NCBI GenBank assembly: GCA_039028895.1
Contig: JBCCHF010000007.1
Location: 1-64,000 of the forward strand
DNA length: 64,000 bases
Source of the DNA: JAHDCJ01 sp039028895
Lineage (GTDB): Bacteria; Bacteroidota; Bacteroidia; Chitinophagales; Saprospiraceae
Direction: 5' to 3'
In this document: positions 8,827-17,724 of the stretch, in pieces
Layout: each line of letters starts with the position of its first letter
How positions within the stretch are numbered: the first letter of the stretch is position 1
The notes under the pieces: generated by a model
Told to the model about the DNA's origin: nothing
The model's database searches: none
The model's input: the letters and a program-made list of their open reading frames with translations, nothing else
Position numbers and translations under genes: made by a program

Positions 8827-9570
8827 ATGAAAAGATATTTAGTCGCATTGATGTTAACATTTCTGGCCTGCCCGCACCTTTCAGAGGCACAGGAAATACT
8901 GACAAAGGAGTTACGCTATCAAATCGATAATGTTTTACCTCCATTTGCAACAACCAGAGAACATTTGGCGGAAGCCGATTCAATCGTCCATCTCAATAAG
9001 CATTACAAGACGTGGTGGATCGACGAATTTGTTTCAGTAGAAGTATCAGCGATTCACAATGGAGAAAAGGTCATTGCCATGGGTGAAAATGATGTGTTCA
9101 CCAATGAGCAAAAAGTCATTATGAAAAACGCCGACTCAGGGACTGATATTTCGATTTATGTCCGATATATGCCCAATAACACCTTGTCTCATAATGACGA
9201 AAAGGACTTTTTCTTCAGTTTTATGGTCCTGCCAGATAATGAAGCAACTTACCCCGGGGGTGTAGAAAAGTTTGGCGAATATTTAAAAGAAAATGCCATC
9301 GACAACATTGAGAATCCGATTATTGAGGACAATGATATTACAGCCATCAAGTTTATGGTCGACGAAGAAGGTCTGATCACAGATGCCAAATTGTTCTGGT
9401 CTTGTAAAAATGAAGAACTTGACAAATTGTTATTGGAAGCTATTTGTAATATGCCCAAATGGACTCCCGCTCACTATGTCAACGGCCATAAAGTAAAACA
9501 GGAATTTGCGCTCACAGTAGGTAACCTTGAAAGCTGTGTGATCAATATGCTGGGTACGCGGCCATTCTAA
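8827..9570 (+). CDS. Secreted protein with TonB C-terminal-like domain
   Basis: ATG 8827 starts a signal peptide (MKRYLVALMLTFLACPHLSEAQ); the upstream TTG at 8791 is disfavoured. The middle is unassigned. Residues ~135-235 match the TonB C-terminal fold as used in Bacteroidota: YPGGVEKFGEYL, AIKFMVDEEGLITDAKL and MPKWTPAHYVNGHKVKQEFAL. There is no uncleaved membrane anchor or proline-rich spacer, so it is unlikely to be an energy transducer with ExbB/D; it may bind an outer-membrane partner or peptidoglycan. It is divergent from the winged-helix regulator and shares its control region. Confidence 0.75.
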   Translation: MKRYLVALMLTFLACPHLSEAQEILTKELRYQIDNVLPPFATTREHLAEADSIVHLNKHYKTWWIDEFVSVEVSAIHNGEKVIAMGENDVFTNEQKVIMKNADSGTDISIYVRYMPNNTLSHNDEKDFFFSFMVLPDNEATYPGGVEKFGEYLKENAIDNIENPIIEDNDITAIKFMVDEEGLITDAKLFWSCKNEELDKLLLEAICNMPKWTPAHYVNGHKVKQEFALTVGNLESCVINMLGTRPF

Positions 9571-9649
9571 TTGCTACACTATTGTTTAATTGTCTTTCTT
9601 CCTTGCAGTCAGTCTGCAAGGCCAGGAACTTTATTGCTAAATTTCAAAA

Positions 9650-10879
9650 ATGAAAACACTGCTCTCCTTCGTATTTAGCTTGTTATTGATGGGTTTTGCC
9701 TTCGCGCAAAGTAGTGATGATCGCCCTGATCTCTTTATTGATTGCCAGATGTATTGTGACTTTACATACATCAAAGAGGAAATCCGGTTTGTCAATTATT
9801 TGAATGATCGCCAAATGGCAGACATCTACGTACTGGCTACCCGTCAGTCTACTGGTGCGGGGGGCAGGGAAGTGCAACTCGCTTTCATTGGCAATAATGA
9901 GTTTACCACAATTAATGATACGATCCGATACTTCACAGACCCCGATGGGACTGACGCCATCCTTCGTGAGCAATTCGTCAAGGAATTGAAAAAAGGCCTG
10001 CTACAGTTTCTGGTCCAAACGTCAATGATAGATAAAATTACCTACAATGTTGCAGTCACAGAAGAAGGGGAAGAAGAAACAGAAGTTGTTGACCCCTGGA
10101 AGTATTGGGTATTTAATATTGGCGGTAGGGGATGGCTGGAAGGGGAAGCCACGTATAAAAGTATTAATCTTACAGGCCGTTTTTCTACTTCAAAGGTAAC
10201 CGACAAGCAAAAATTCACCCTTTCCGGATTCTATAATTTTCAGAAATCAACCTTTGAATTGACAGATGGCAACGAGACATTCGAAAAAAGAAGTTATGAT
10301 GTGCGCGCCCTCTACGTGAAAAGCCTCGGGCCCAACTGGTCAGCTGGATTCAGAACCAGAACCGGTTCTTCGACATTCGGCAATACCGATATTTCCACCA
10401 CCTTCAAACCTGCTATCGAGTACAACGTTTTTCCTTATTCCGAAAACAGTACCCGAAGGTTCAGTTTCAATTATTCTATTGGCCCCGAGTATTATAACTA
10501 CACTGATACCACAATTTATAACAGGCTCTCAGAAACCCGAATGCGCCACGGACTGGATATTGAATTTAACCAAACTCAAAAGTGGGGAAATATTTCGCTG
10601 GATATTGGTGCACAACAATACTTGCACGATATGACATTGTTCAACGCATACTTCAACCCCAATGTACAATGGCAAATTTTTAAGGGCCTGAGTATCAACT
10701 TTGGCGGGTATATTTCACTGGTAAGAGACCGAATAAATATTGCCAAGGCTGATGTCTCAAACGAAGACATCATATTCCGCACAGTGCAACTGGACACCGA
10801 CTTTACTTACTTCACTTACTTCGGTTTGAACTACCGATTTGGGTCAAAGTATAATAATTATGTGAATCCAAGATTTTAG
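9650..10879 (+). CDS. Outer-membrane beta-barrel protein with conserved N-terminal periplasmic domain, function unknown
   Basis: Residues 1-19 are a signal peptide (FAFA-Q). Residues ~28-110 form a conserved soluble domain with two cysteines and the signature IKEEIRFVNYLNDRQMADIY, then TRQSTGAGGRE; I have seen this pattern in uncharacterised secreted proteins of several phyla but know no function. Residues ~150-409 alternate as amphipathic strands rich in aromatics and end in RF, as expected for an outer-membrane barrel. The gene stands alone, 79 bases after the TonB-C-like gene, and could share its transcript. Confidence 0.75.
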   Translation: MKTLLSFVFSLLLMGFAFAQSSDDRPDLFIDCQMYCDFTYIKEEIRFVNYLNDRQMADIYVLATRQSTGAGGREVQLAFIGNNEFTTINDTIRYFTDPDGTDAILREQFVKELKKGLLQFLVQTSMIDKITYNVAVTEEGEEETEVVDPWKYWVFNIGGRGWLEGEATYKSINLTGRFSTSKVTDKQKFTLSGFYNFQKSTFELTDGNETFEKRSYDVRALYVKSLGPNWSAGFRTRTGSSTFGNTDISTTFKPAIEYNVFPYSENSTRRFSFNYSIGPEYYNYTDTTIYNRLSETRMRHGLDIEFNQTQKWGNISLDIGAQQYLHDMTLFNAYFNPNVQWQIFKGLSINFGGYISLVRDRINIAKADVSNEDIIFRTVQLDTDFTYFTYFGLNYRFGSKYNNYVNPRF

Positions 10880-10890
10880 GGGTGATTCAT

Positions 10891-10967
10891 CTCTACCCTA
10901 ACCCTTCTCCTCCAGGAGGTGGGAACTCACTTTCGTACCCCTCCTGAAGGAGGGGTTAGGGAAGGTC
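10891..10967. repeat. Structured repeat, copy A (nested hairpins)
   Basis: An outer stem CCCTAACCC (10896-10904) pairs with GGGTTAGGG (10953-10961). Inside are CCTCC-A-GGAGG (10909-10919) and CCCCTCCT-GA-AGGAGGGG (10938-10955), the latter competing with the outer stem. A second copy, same orientation, is at 15418-15496. The two bracket the discoidin/DUF1501/DUF1800 cluster. Confidence 0.8.
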
Positions 10968-10974
10968 GCTATCC

Positions 10975-12021
10975 TTAACGCGCAATTTTTACTACTCTTT
11001 CAATGTCAATAACCTCTTCATCTTCATTTACAATTTGTAAGAAATAAACGCCATTGGGTATACTACTGATATCAAGTTGGAAAACTGAGTGATCTCCCGA
11101 ATGATTGAAATGCCCGGCATTGATCAGTTTTTTTAAAGTATCCATCAGGTAATATCCCAGGCGATCCTGTTCTTCATTGTAATATTCGATAAAAACGCTA
11201 CCCTTGGTCGGATTAGGGAAAATATGGATATCGTGTTCTTCCATAAATTCCGGGTCAACCGAAACGGTGTCGAGTGTGAAAGTCTCAATAGATGTCGTCT
11301 GAATTTCTGCATAGCAAAGGGTGTTGAATTGGTATTCATAGGTCTCAAACGGCAACAACTCTCCAAGTAAAAATTCTTCATCTTCAATGATAATGGTTGT
11401 CCAGTCACTAGTGCCTGCAATACGATAATCGAGTGTTAAAATACTTTCTCCTTCAAATGGATCCCAGGTAAACAGCACCGTTGTTTGATCAATGGTTTCC
11501 ACCTCAAAATTTGACACCGCCTCGCAAACTTCATAAGAGCCATTTTCAGGGACTCCTGGCCTTCTGGGCAATAAGTTGAACTTCACTTCAGCCAGGCCAA
11601 AACAAACAGGGTCTCCATGGTTGCTCATAGCGGTAAACAAGACATACTGAGCCTCCAGGCCCACCATATCAGGCCCGGAGAACCCGCCATAAACGGCCTC
11701 ACCAGTACCTTGAGGAAAAGTCATTTCGCCCCAGTACGTCCATTGATTACCATTCATCGAATAATCGATTTTTACCTGGTTAAAGCCACGGTCTAACTCA
11801 TTAGGATCATTAGTATTCCAGACCCAGGTTTTGGAAAGATTCCTGGCGAATCCAAGATCGTACATGATCCAGTGTGAATTGCCATATTCGGCTTTCGGGT
11901 TTGGGTTTTGGGCACAGGAAGCCCAGGTGTCTTCCCATATGGAGGCATCGGCCGTAAAGCATTGGGCCATTAGCCCGGTTTGAATTAAGAGAACAAATAT
12001 TATCGTTAAAAGCTTTTTCAT
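10975..12021 (-). CDS. Secreted discoidin-like/fibronectin III protein with T9SS sorting domain
   Basis: I use the ATG at 12021, which begins a clean signal peptide (MKKLLTIIFVLL, cleavage after LMAQ), not the earlier ATG at 12048. Residues ~20-160 look like an F5/8-type galactose-binding (discoidin) domain (WIMYDLGFARNLSKTWVWN, VKIDYSMNGNQW). Residues ~175-260 resemble a fibronectin III module (VLFTWDPFEG, YEYQFNTLC). The last 80 residues are a type-A sorting domain (IFPNPTKGSVFIEY, NGVYFLQI). It is last in a three-gene minus-strand operon with the DUF1501 and DUF1800 genes. Likely surface adhesin or glycan binder. Confidence 0.8.
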   Translation of the reverse strand: MKKLLTIIFVLLIQTGLMAQCFTADASIWEDTWASCAQNPNPKAEYGNSHWIMYDLGFARNLSKTWVWNTNDPNELDRGFNQVKIDYSMNGNQWTYWGEMTFPQGTGEAVYGGFSGPDMVGLEAQYVLFTAMSNHGDPVCFGLAEVKFNLLPRRPGVPENGSYEVCEAVSNFEVETIDQTTVLFTWDPFEGESILTLDYRIAGTSDWTTIIIEDEEFLLGELLPFETYEYQFNTLCYAEIQTTSIETFTLDTVSVDPEFMEEHDIHIFPNPTKGSVFIEYYNEEQDRLGYYLMDTLKKLINAGHFNHSGDHSVFQLDISSIPNGVYFLQIVNEDEEVIDIERVVKIAR

Positions 12022-12068
12022 TTCGATTAAATGTTTTTCGATGGTCATGATTTGATTTTCGAACTGGA

Positions 12069-13481
12069 TTACATCAGGTCCATAAAACCTATTGGTGGAT
12101 CGGTTGACATGGTATTGTAGAAGTTGCCAATATTAGGGAATAGAAGCGCGAGGTCTGAACTGGACACCCCGTACCATAAAGCCAACTCAGCGAAATATTC
12201 GTCAGTCGATATTTGTGGAATGATCACGCCTCCTCCCACTTCGATATCTGAGTTAAGCGCGAGACTGGGGTAAGCGCCATAGATGTCCTGTCCGTTGACT
12301 TTTCCCCCCATTACCAATACGTTTCCGCCCCAGGCATGGTCAGTGCCATTACCATTAGAGGTCAGTGTACGTGCAAAGTCAGAAATGGTGAACGTCGTTA
12401 CATCGTTTTCAACGCCCATTTCTGCCAAGGCCGCCTGGAATTCACTCAGTCCTGCATTCACAGCCTGCATGAGCGCAGTGTGGTTGTTGAGTAACTCATC
12501 ATGATTATCAAATCCATCAAAACGAATAAAGAAGGTTTGTCGGCTTACACCCAATTGCTGACGAACGTTGATCGTGCGGGCAACCATCTTCAGGCGTTGT
12601 GATAACTCGTTATTCGAAAAAGCGGTATTCAGCGTTGAGCCACTAACGGCAGCACTGAAAAGTTCGTGAGTATTTTGACTGGCACTCACGGTTTCTGCAT
12701 ATGTCTTTTTGAAAATATCCTGGTATTGTTTTTCCATGAGGCTATCTACAGCAGCTGTCCTAATCTGGTCAAACATTTGCAAGCCCCCATAACCATTTAT
12801 GCCTAATGAACCGGTACCAGTTGGCAAAATGCTATACTCTGATGCCATTTCTCCTAGCTGGAAAATGTTTTTCCCCGAAAGGGAGATATTCATCGAAATA
12901 TCCTGATTAGTGTTGGCGGATTGCACAAGATCAGCCAATCGGCCACCCCAGCCGGTCGGCGAGGTGGTTTGTGGAACTGAGGTTTGCCATTGCTGGTCCT
13001 GATCGATGTGAGAAAAGAGGCCAAATGGCAGATTGTTGCTGTTAAAATAATCGTTTTTCGTAGTCGGCTGGACAAGTGTACCGACATTACAGACAACTGC
13101 TATTTTTCCTTGGTCATAAAGCGACTGTAGCTGGGGCAGCGCTGGATGAAATCCAAGGTTCTTTTCGTTATAGGTCAGGGCATTTAGGTTTAATAATGAG
13201 GCTTGTGGTAATGCCATATTGGTGCGGGTAGCCGCGTATTCGGTGTAATGTTCATTGCTGACAGGTGCCACCATATTGAACGAATCGTTACCGCCACCTA
13301 ACATCACACAAACAAGCGCGCGATAGTCGTTATCTTGTTTGAAAAGACTTTGTTTTTTGAAAGAAGCCGCATTCATTGCCTGCAGGTTGAAAAGGGTAGA
13401 GAAAAAGGTGGTCGAGCCGATGGCTGCACAGGTTGCCGTTCCCAAAAACTGGCGGCGGTTATATTTTTTTGGTTTACACAT
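12069..13481 (-). CDS. DUF1501 protein with Tat-type signal
   Basis: The N-terminus carries a twin-arginine motif (NRRQFLGTA, residues 8-16) before a hydrophobic stretch, typical of DUF1501 proteins, which fold like the alkaline phosphatase/sulfatase superfamily. Family features include LVCVMLGGGNDSFNMVAP, FSHIDQDQQW, GWGGRLAD, TFTISDFARTL and DHAWGGN. DUF1501 genes are nearly always beside DUF1800 genes, as here, and the pair is thought to act on exported substrates; the biochemical role is not established. Length (470) is normal. The discoidin gene follows 47 bases downstream. Confidence 0.9.
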   Translation of the reverse strand: MCKPKKYNRRQFLGTATCAAIGSTTFFSTLFNLQAMNAASFKKQSLFKQDNDYRALVCVMLGGGNDSFNMVAPVSNEHYTEYAATRTNMALPQASLLNLNALTYNEKNLGFHPALPQLQSLYDQGKIAVVCNVGTLVQPTTKNDYFNSNNLPFGLFSHIDQDQQWQTSVPQTTSPTGWGGRLADLVQSANTNQDISMNISLSGKNIFQLGEMASEYSILPTGTGSLGINGYGGLQMFDQIRTAAVDSLMEKQYQDIFKKTYAETVSASQNTHELFSAAVSGSTLNTAFSNNELSQRLKMVARTINVRQQLGVSRQTFFIRFDGFDNHDELLNNHTALMQAVNAGLSEFQAALAEMGVENDVTTFTISDFARTLTSNGNGTDHAWGGNVLVMGGKVNGQDIYGAYPSLALNSDIEVGGGVIIPQISTDEYFAELALWYGVSSSDLALLFPNIGNFYNTMSTDPPIGFMDLM

Positions 13482-13529
13482 GATTGAAGGTTTTGACTTT
13501 TAGAAATGCTTGCATTACCGCAATGCAGG

Positions 13530-15338
13530 TTACTTGAGAATAGCGTAATCAGGTGAAATGTAAATTAGGTAAAGGGCCATTCTTAATCGCTCCTGTGGAG
13601 TGCCAAGCTGACTGACTGCATTGTTAATGATGCTCTTGGTATCGGCCGCTAACAATCCATTGGCGACAACGATATCCAGGAAGTTAATCATGCCTGTCGG
13701 ATCGTTCAGAAAAGGAGCGAGCTCCGAATAATCCTGACCATCAACAAGCCATTCCGGATCGCCGTTGCCATAGTCATACTGAAGATCATCCAGATTGATA
13801 TCTTCATCATAAAAGGTGCAGTCGGCTTCGAGATATGGACCAAAGATTACCCTGTTTTGAACATCGTTAATGATACCAATGGCATTGGTTGAATTAAGGA
13901 TTTGGTATTCTGGGCCAACGAGGTAATTCTGGCCTATCGCCCCTTGCGGAGAATAGTCCGGCCGATAAAAATTGAATACACTTGGAGCACTCAGTGGTAA
14001 CTGGCCCGTATTGTCGATAAGGCAATACACGTCTTTAAAGAAACCACCTTCGATATTCGAGGCAAGTTGAAAAGTTTTGAAGATATTCATTACCCTGACC
14101 ATCGGTTCGCGTAGTTTACCGAAGGAAAAAGCACCAGACGGATTACAATTCCTGGCATCTGGATGTAACAGAATGGCTCTTAATACCTCCTGGAAATTAT
14201 CGGGAGACGCCGGATCGAAAACTGCTGCGACATCCTGCACATAAAATGGACTGGGATTAGAGGTCGTAAATCGCTGAATCAGTTGCTTGCAAATGAAAGG
14301 TGCAGTGTTTTGGTGCTGGGAAAGATGGGCAATTGTTTGATTGATATCTTCCATGCCTGATTGACCAGCAGGTAGTATAACACTATTCAGTAACACCTTT
14401 TCACTGGTGTCGTGATAATTGTCATACATCTTCATTGGCATTTCTGCAATGATGCTAGGTGCCAGTCCTTCTGAATCCGGCTCAAGAAAACCATTAACCA
14501 GCGGACTGCTTAAGCCAGTAAACACTTGAGCAAACTCCTTGATATCGTCGTTATTATAGGTTGGGATAAACTCGCCCTCGCTGTTATATTGTCGTGTTCC
14601 ATCCGGGTTTAATTGCCATAAGCCGATGCTGAACAATTGCATGATTTCTCGTGCATAATTTTCGTCAGGATGAATATTTAATGATGGGTCGGCTTTGGGG
14701 TTGTTATAGTGAGAGAGGAACAACCCCATGTTTACATTAAGCGTAACATCTGTAAGCAGGTTTTGATAATTGCCAAAACTGCTATTGATAAGCATGTCGT
14801 AATAGCTGCCGCCAAGCAAGCCAAAGTCTTCAAAAAAGTCACTGTTCCGATTTAACACCATGATCTGGCTTAACGCAAAAGCCATCCTTTGCCGAAGTAC
14901 ATCAGGAGAGGTGAGGTTGTTATTGATCCAGGCCCAGTCCAGGTAATCCGTTGTGATCCCAAAATCTTCCATTGGGTCATCGGGGTCACCCGGGTCGTTA
15001 TAGGCCATGCGCATCATCTCGGCTCGGATGCTCAATTGTGGTAAGGCGAATTGCTCATCCAGCCATGTACTATAGCCCATAGCCGCGGTCATCCGGATGG
15101 TCGCATAATCTGCCCCAAATGAGGCCTGCGCTAAAAAACGAGAGGCGTCTTTTAACTGGGCGTCGTTCTCGATGGCAAATCCATCTACTGTGGTCTGGCC
15201 GCTTATATTAGCAGCATCAGAACTGGTGGAGACCATTACATCGTTATCGTGACCAGCGCCAAGAAAATCGAGATGTTCAAATTGCGCATTGGCACAGAGG
15301 AAAGAAATTAATGCAAAAAATAAAAGTAGCAGTCGCAT
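13530..15338 (-). CDS. DUF1800 family secreted protein
   Basis: After a signal peptide (residues 1-18, CANA-Q) come the DUF1800 landmarks: DASRFLAQASFGAD, RQRMAFALSQIMV, a conserved ENYAREIMQLFSIGLW block, FTGLSSPL and PFICKQLIQRFTTSNPSP. DUF1800 proteins are large exported proteins of unknown activity paired with DUF1501. The gene heads the operon 13530 to 10975. The repeat copy B lies 80 bases upstream of its start. No T9SS domain is visible, so only the discoidin partner appears to be sent through T9SS. Confidence 0.9.
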   Translation of the reverse strand: MRLLLLFFALISFLCANAQFEHLDFLGAGHDNDVMVSTSSDAANISGQTTVDGFAIENDAQLKDASRFLAQASFGADYATIRMTAAMGYSTWLDEQFALPQLSIRAEMMRMAYNDPGDPDDPMEDFGITTDYLDWAWINNNLTSPDVLRQRMAFALSQIMVLNRNSDFFEDFGLLGGSYYDMLINSSFGNYQNLLTDVTLNVNMGLFLSHYNNPKADPSLNIHPDENYAREIMQLFSIGLWQLNPDGTRQYNSEGEFIPTYNNDDIKEFAQVFTGLSSPLVNGFLEPDSEGLAPSIIAEMPMKMYDNYHDTSEKVLLNSVILPAGQSGMEDINQTIAHLSQHQNTAPFICKQLIQRFTTSNPSPFYVQDVAAVFDPASPDNFQEVLRAILLHPDARNCNPSGAFSFGKLREPMVRVMNIFKTFQLASNIEGGFFKDVYCLIDNTGQLPLSAPSVFNFYRPDYSPQGAIGQNYLVGPEYQILNSTNAIGIINDVQNRVIFGPYLEADCTFYDEDINLDDLQYDYGNGDPEWLVDGQDYSELAPFLNDPTGMINFLDIVVANGLLAADTKSIINNAVSQLGTPQERLRMALYLIYISPDYAILK

Positions 15339-15417
15339 AATCTTGAAGGGTTAAGGACGATTGAATTGATTGTTCAACCCTAAAACGACGATGTTGAGAT
15401 TTACCCTACCGGCAGCC

Positions 15418-15496
15418 ACCTCAACCCTAACCCTTATCCTCCATGAGAAGGGAACTCATACACGTCCCCCTCCTGAAGGAGGGGTTAGGGGAGGTA
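15418..15496. repeat. Structured repeat, copy B
   Basis: CCCTAACCC (15425-15433) pairs with GGGTTAGGG (15482-15490), extended by ACCTC and GAGGT at the ends. The inner CCCCTCCTGAAGGAGGGG hairpin is also kept. Copy B shares most of its bases with copy A at 10891-10967. Confidence 0.8.
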
Positions 15497-15593
15497 CCGG
15501 CCCACAGCAGAATTTATTCTTACCTTCAATGAGAAAAAATGATAACACACTCGTTGAGTTGTATATATTTTATCTCAAAAAAACACCTGACAA

Positions 15594-16058
15594 ATGGACA
15601 AAGTAAAAATCATGCTCACCGTTGAAGAGTTGAGTGACCTTGTAGCCATCCTCGAAACTTTACCTTACGGAAAGGTGAAGCATATCATAGAAGCTTTAAA
15701 AACAGAAAATGATACACCAGAACTGGACATTGGTGATAAAGTACGTGCCCGCTGGCTAAAAAGCAGTACCTGGTATAATGGCAAGATCGGCGACTATAAA
15801 GATGGACAGTACTTTATCAAATATGATGATGGTGACGAAGAATGGACCACCATCGAATATATCGAATTGCTTAACCGACCGGGCAAATCCAGCGACGAAA
15901 AGTCATTTAGTCTTGGCGACAGGATTAAAGCCCGATGGAAAGGAGGAAGCACTTTTTACAATGGAAAAATTGCCAAAATAAAAGGTTCGCAATACTTTAT
16001 CAAATATGACGACGGTGACGAAGAATGGACAACAGCCGAGTTTATCGAGCTAATTTGA
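15594..16058 (+). CDS. Tandem Tudor/agenet-like domain protein
   Basis: Residues 1-40 are a small helical lead. Two near-identical modules of about 50 residues follow (44-93 and 105-154), each reading G-D-K/R-V/I-x-A-R-W, YNGKI, QYFIKYDDGDEEWTT and ending in IEL. The pattern matches Tudor/agenet/MBT-like barrels, which in eukaryotes read methylated lysine or arginine. No signal peptide or membrane segment is present, so it is cytoplasmic. The two modules are much more similar to each other than function alone requires, suggesting recent duplication. Ligand unknown. It leads a co-directional set with 16069 and 16288. Confidence 0.8.
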   Translation: MDKVKIMLTVEELSDLVAILETLPYGKVKHIIEALKTENDTPELDIGDKVRARWLKSSTWYNGKIGDYKDGQYFIKYDDGDEEWTTIEYIELLNRPGKSSDEKSFSLGDRIKARWKGGSTFYNGKIAKIKGSQYFIKYDDGDEEWTTAEFIELI

Positions 16059-16068
16059 AAATCAAACT

Positions 16069-16281
16069 ATGGAAAAAGTATATCAGATCTGGACAGCTGA
16101 ACACGACAATTGTAAATACAAGATCGAAGAAGATTCGCCGACCTTTGGGTGGTATGTGTTTAGGTATAATAAGCGGGGAGTATGCACCCACGATTATGTT
16201 CAGCATGATCTGGAAATGGCCATCAGTTTTGCAGAAATGCAATTTAGTGTACCCAAAGAAAACTGGAAACAAGAAAAATGA
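16069..16281 (+). CDS. Small protein of unknown function
   Basis: A 70-residue protein (MEKVYQIWTAEH) starting 10 bases after the Tudor-like gene, with a plausible start and no competing longer frame. It is soluble, with mixed charge and several aromatics (FGWYVFRYNKRG). No family recognised. The spacing implies translational coupling or at least co-transcription with the Tudor-like gene and with the DoxX gene 6 bases downstream. Confidence 0.65.
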   Translation: MEKVYQIWTAEHDNCKYKIEEDSPTFGWYVFRYNKRGVCTHDYVQHDLEMAISFAEMQFSVPKENWKQEK

Positions 16282-16287
16282 AATTTT

Positions 16288-16638
16288 ATGTTAAAAACGA
16301 TCCTGTTGATACTATTGGGATTATTCTTCCTCCTGAATGGTGCCAATCATTTGTTAAATACCCATTACTATGAGGAATATTCCCAGAAAAAGGGATTAAT
16401 GTCGCCAAGGCTGATGGTTCAGCTTAGTAGCATTGTCCTGATTTTTGGAGGACTAACCCTGATGACTGGCTATCTGTTGATTTATGGCGTAATCGGTCTT
16501 TCGGTTTTCCTAGTTATCGCCTCATTTACGATCCATTCATTCTGGAAAGAAAAAACGACTGAGATGCGTTTACAGGAAGGCATGCATTTCGCAAAGAATA
16601 TGGCCATCCTTACCGAATTGATTTACATTGTGGCTTGA
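16288..16638 (+). CDS. DoxX-like four-helix membrane protein
   Basis: A 116-residue protein with four hydrophobic segments in the spacing of the DoxX/DoxD-like family, including the typical opening LLGLFFLLNGANHLL and a conserved central charged loop. These proteins are linked to quinone or redox chemistry in a few cases, but most have no assigned activity. It lies 6 bases after the preceding gene and 13 bases before the DinB start used here. Confidence 0.75.
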   Translation: MLKTILLILLGLFFLLNGANHLLNTHYYEEYSQKKGLMSPRLMVQLSSIVLIFGGLTLMTGYLLIYGVIGLSVFLVIASFTIHSFWKEKTTEMRLQEGMHFAKNMAILTELIYIVA

Positions 16639-16651
16639 TAAAATACACCAC

Positions 16652-17161
16652 ATGAAAGAGGTTTTATTCAGACAATACAAATTTAATTTGCTTTACGCAG
16701 AAGCATTAGTTGTCGATATTGAAGAACATCAGATGACCATAACTCCATCAAAAGGGTTAGAAAATCATCCGGCCTTCACACTCGGGCATTTGATCTCTGC
16801 CGCTGCTTTAACGTCACGCTATCTGGGCGGGCCTTACAATTTCAGTCCGGAGTGGGAGAAGTTGTTCAAAAGAAATGGCCCTGGCGATCCGACCCTTCCA
16901 GAAACTGACGCTAAGCTGTATCCTGAAAAACAAATCCTGCTCGATGAACTAAAAAAGCAACACGGCATCGTCGAAAACCTGATTGCAGACTTGGATGACG
17001 CTAAATTAGACGAAACCGTCAAGTGGCGATTTTATGAGTATATGAGTACGGTTCGCGATATGTTATATTTCATGTGTGTTTCGCATGAATCCATGCACCT
17101 TAGTCAATTAGCTGCCTGGCGACGAGCAATGGGCCTGCCGTCTGCGTTGGCCAGACTCTAG
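16652..17161 (+). CDS. DinB superfamily protein (putative metal-dependent thiol transferase fold)
   Basis: I use ATG 16652, since the longer reading starts on TTG inside the DoxX stop region. The four-helix DinB fold is shown by HPAFTLGHLISAA near the N-terminus and SHESMHLSQLAAWRRAMGLP at the C-terminus, which together give the three-histidine metal site of the family. Bacterial DinB/YfiT-type proteins act in thiol-dependent detoxification or have unknown substrates. It follows the DoxX gene and precedes a deaminase by 28 bases. Confidence 0.8.
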   Translation: MKEVLFRQYKFNLLYAEALVVDIEEHQMTITPSKGLENHPAFTLGHLISAAALTSRYLGGPYNFSPEWEKLFKRNGPGDPTLPETDAKLYPEKQILLDELKKQHGIVENLIADLDDAKLDETVKWRFYEYMSTVRDMLYFMCVSHESMHLSQLAAWRRAMGLPSALARL

Positions 17162-17189
17162 GCAATCGACACCTGCAACCGTTAATAAA

Positions 17190-17702
17190 ATGACAAAACA
17201 TCCCAATATTGAAGATGAAAGATTCATCCGTGAAACCCATCGGTTGGCTATCCTGTCCGCGGAGAGCGGGTTCGACCCTTTTGGTGCAGTTTTGGTAAAA
17301 GATGGAGAAGTGGTTGCCTCATCAATCGACAAATGCATTGCCTATTCTGATCCGACCGCCCATGCCGAACTCATACTGATCAGTGAATATTGTCGTGAAA
17401 ACAAGCGGATCAGCCTGGAAGGATTTACCTTGTATTGTAACGTCGAGCCATGTGTCATGTGTAGTGGTGCGATCCATTGGTCGAGAATTTCAAGAGTCGT
17501 ATTTGGCGTAAGCCAAAGCAGCTTGCAAAAAGTCAGTAAAGGCAAACAGAAACCCTCATGTGAAGAATTGATCAATATCGGCAATTCCAAAATAGAAATC
17601 GTAGGACCGTTATTAAGTAAGGAAGGATTAGCCGTTTTGAAAAAGTATCCATTTAAATCCAAAAAAGAGCGGCACCAGGCTTTTTGGCCGAAAGCCGAAT
17701 AA
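17190..17702 (+). CDS. Nucleoside/guanine deaminase of the CMP/dCMP deaminase family
   Basis: The zinc-binding motifs are intact: H58-A-E60 and P87-C88-V-M-C91 (EPCVMCSGAI). The length of 170 and the C-terminal tail fit GuaD-type guanine deaminases and related purine deaminases better than TadA, which would carry a different C-terminal helix. It would hydrolyse an exocyclic amine of a free base or nucleoside in the cytoplasm. The neighbouring M19 peptidase begins 22 bases downstream, so they may be co-transcribed without a shared pathway. Confidence 0.85.
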   Translation: MTKHPNIEDERFIRETHRLAILSAESGFDPFGAVLVKDGEVVASSIDKCIAYSDPTAHAELILISEYCRENKRISLEGFTLYCNVEPCVMCSGAIHWSRISRVVFGVSQSSLQKVSKGKQKPSCEELINIGNSKIEIVGPLLSKEGLAVLKKYPFKSKKERHQAFWPKAE

Positions 17703-17724
17703 TTCGGTCCAAAGAATTATTGAC

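Noticed and set aside
15370..15606. A 78-codon open frame spanning repeat copy B
   Set aside because: It translates the structured repeat (PPPEGGVRGG) and overlaps the Tudor-like start; no family or start signal.
16025..16294. 89-codon frame overlapping the small 16069 gene
   Set aside because: It overlaps the Tudor-like stop and the better-placed 70-residue gene, and has no family.
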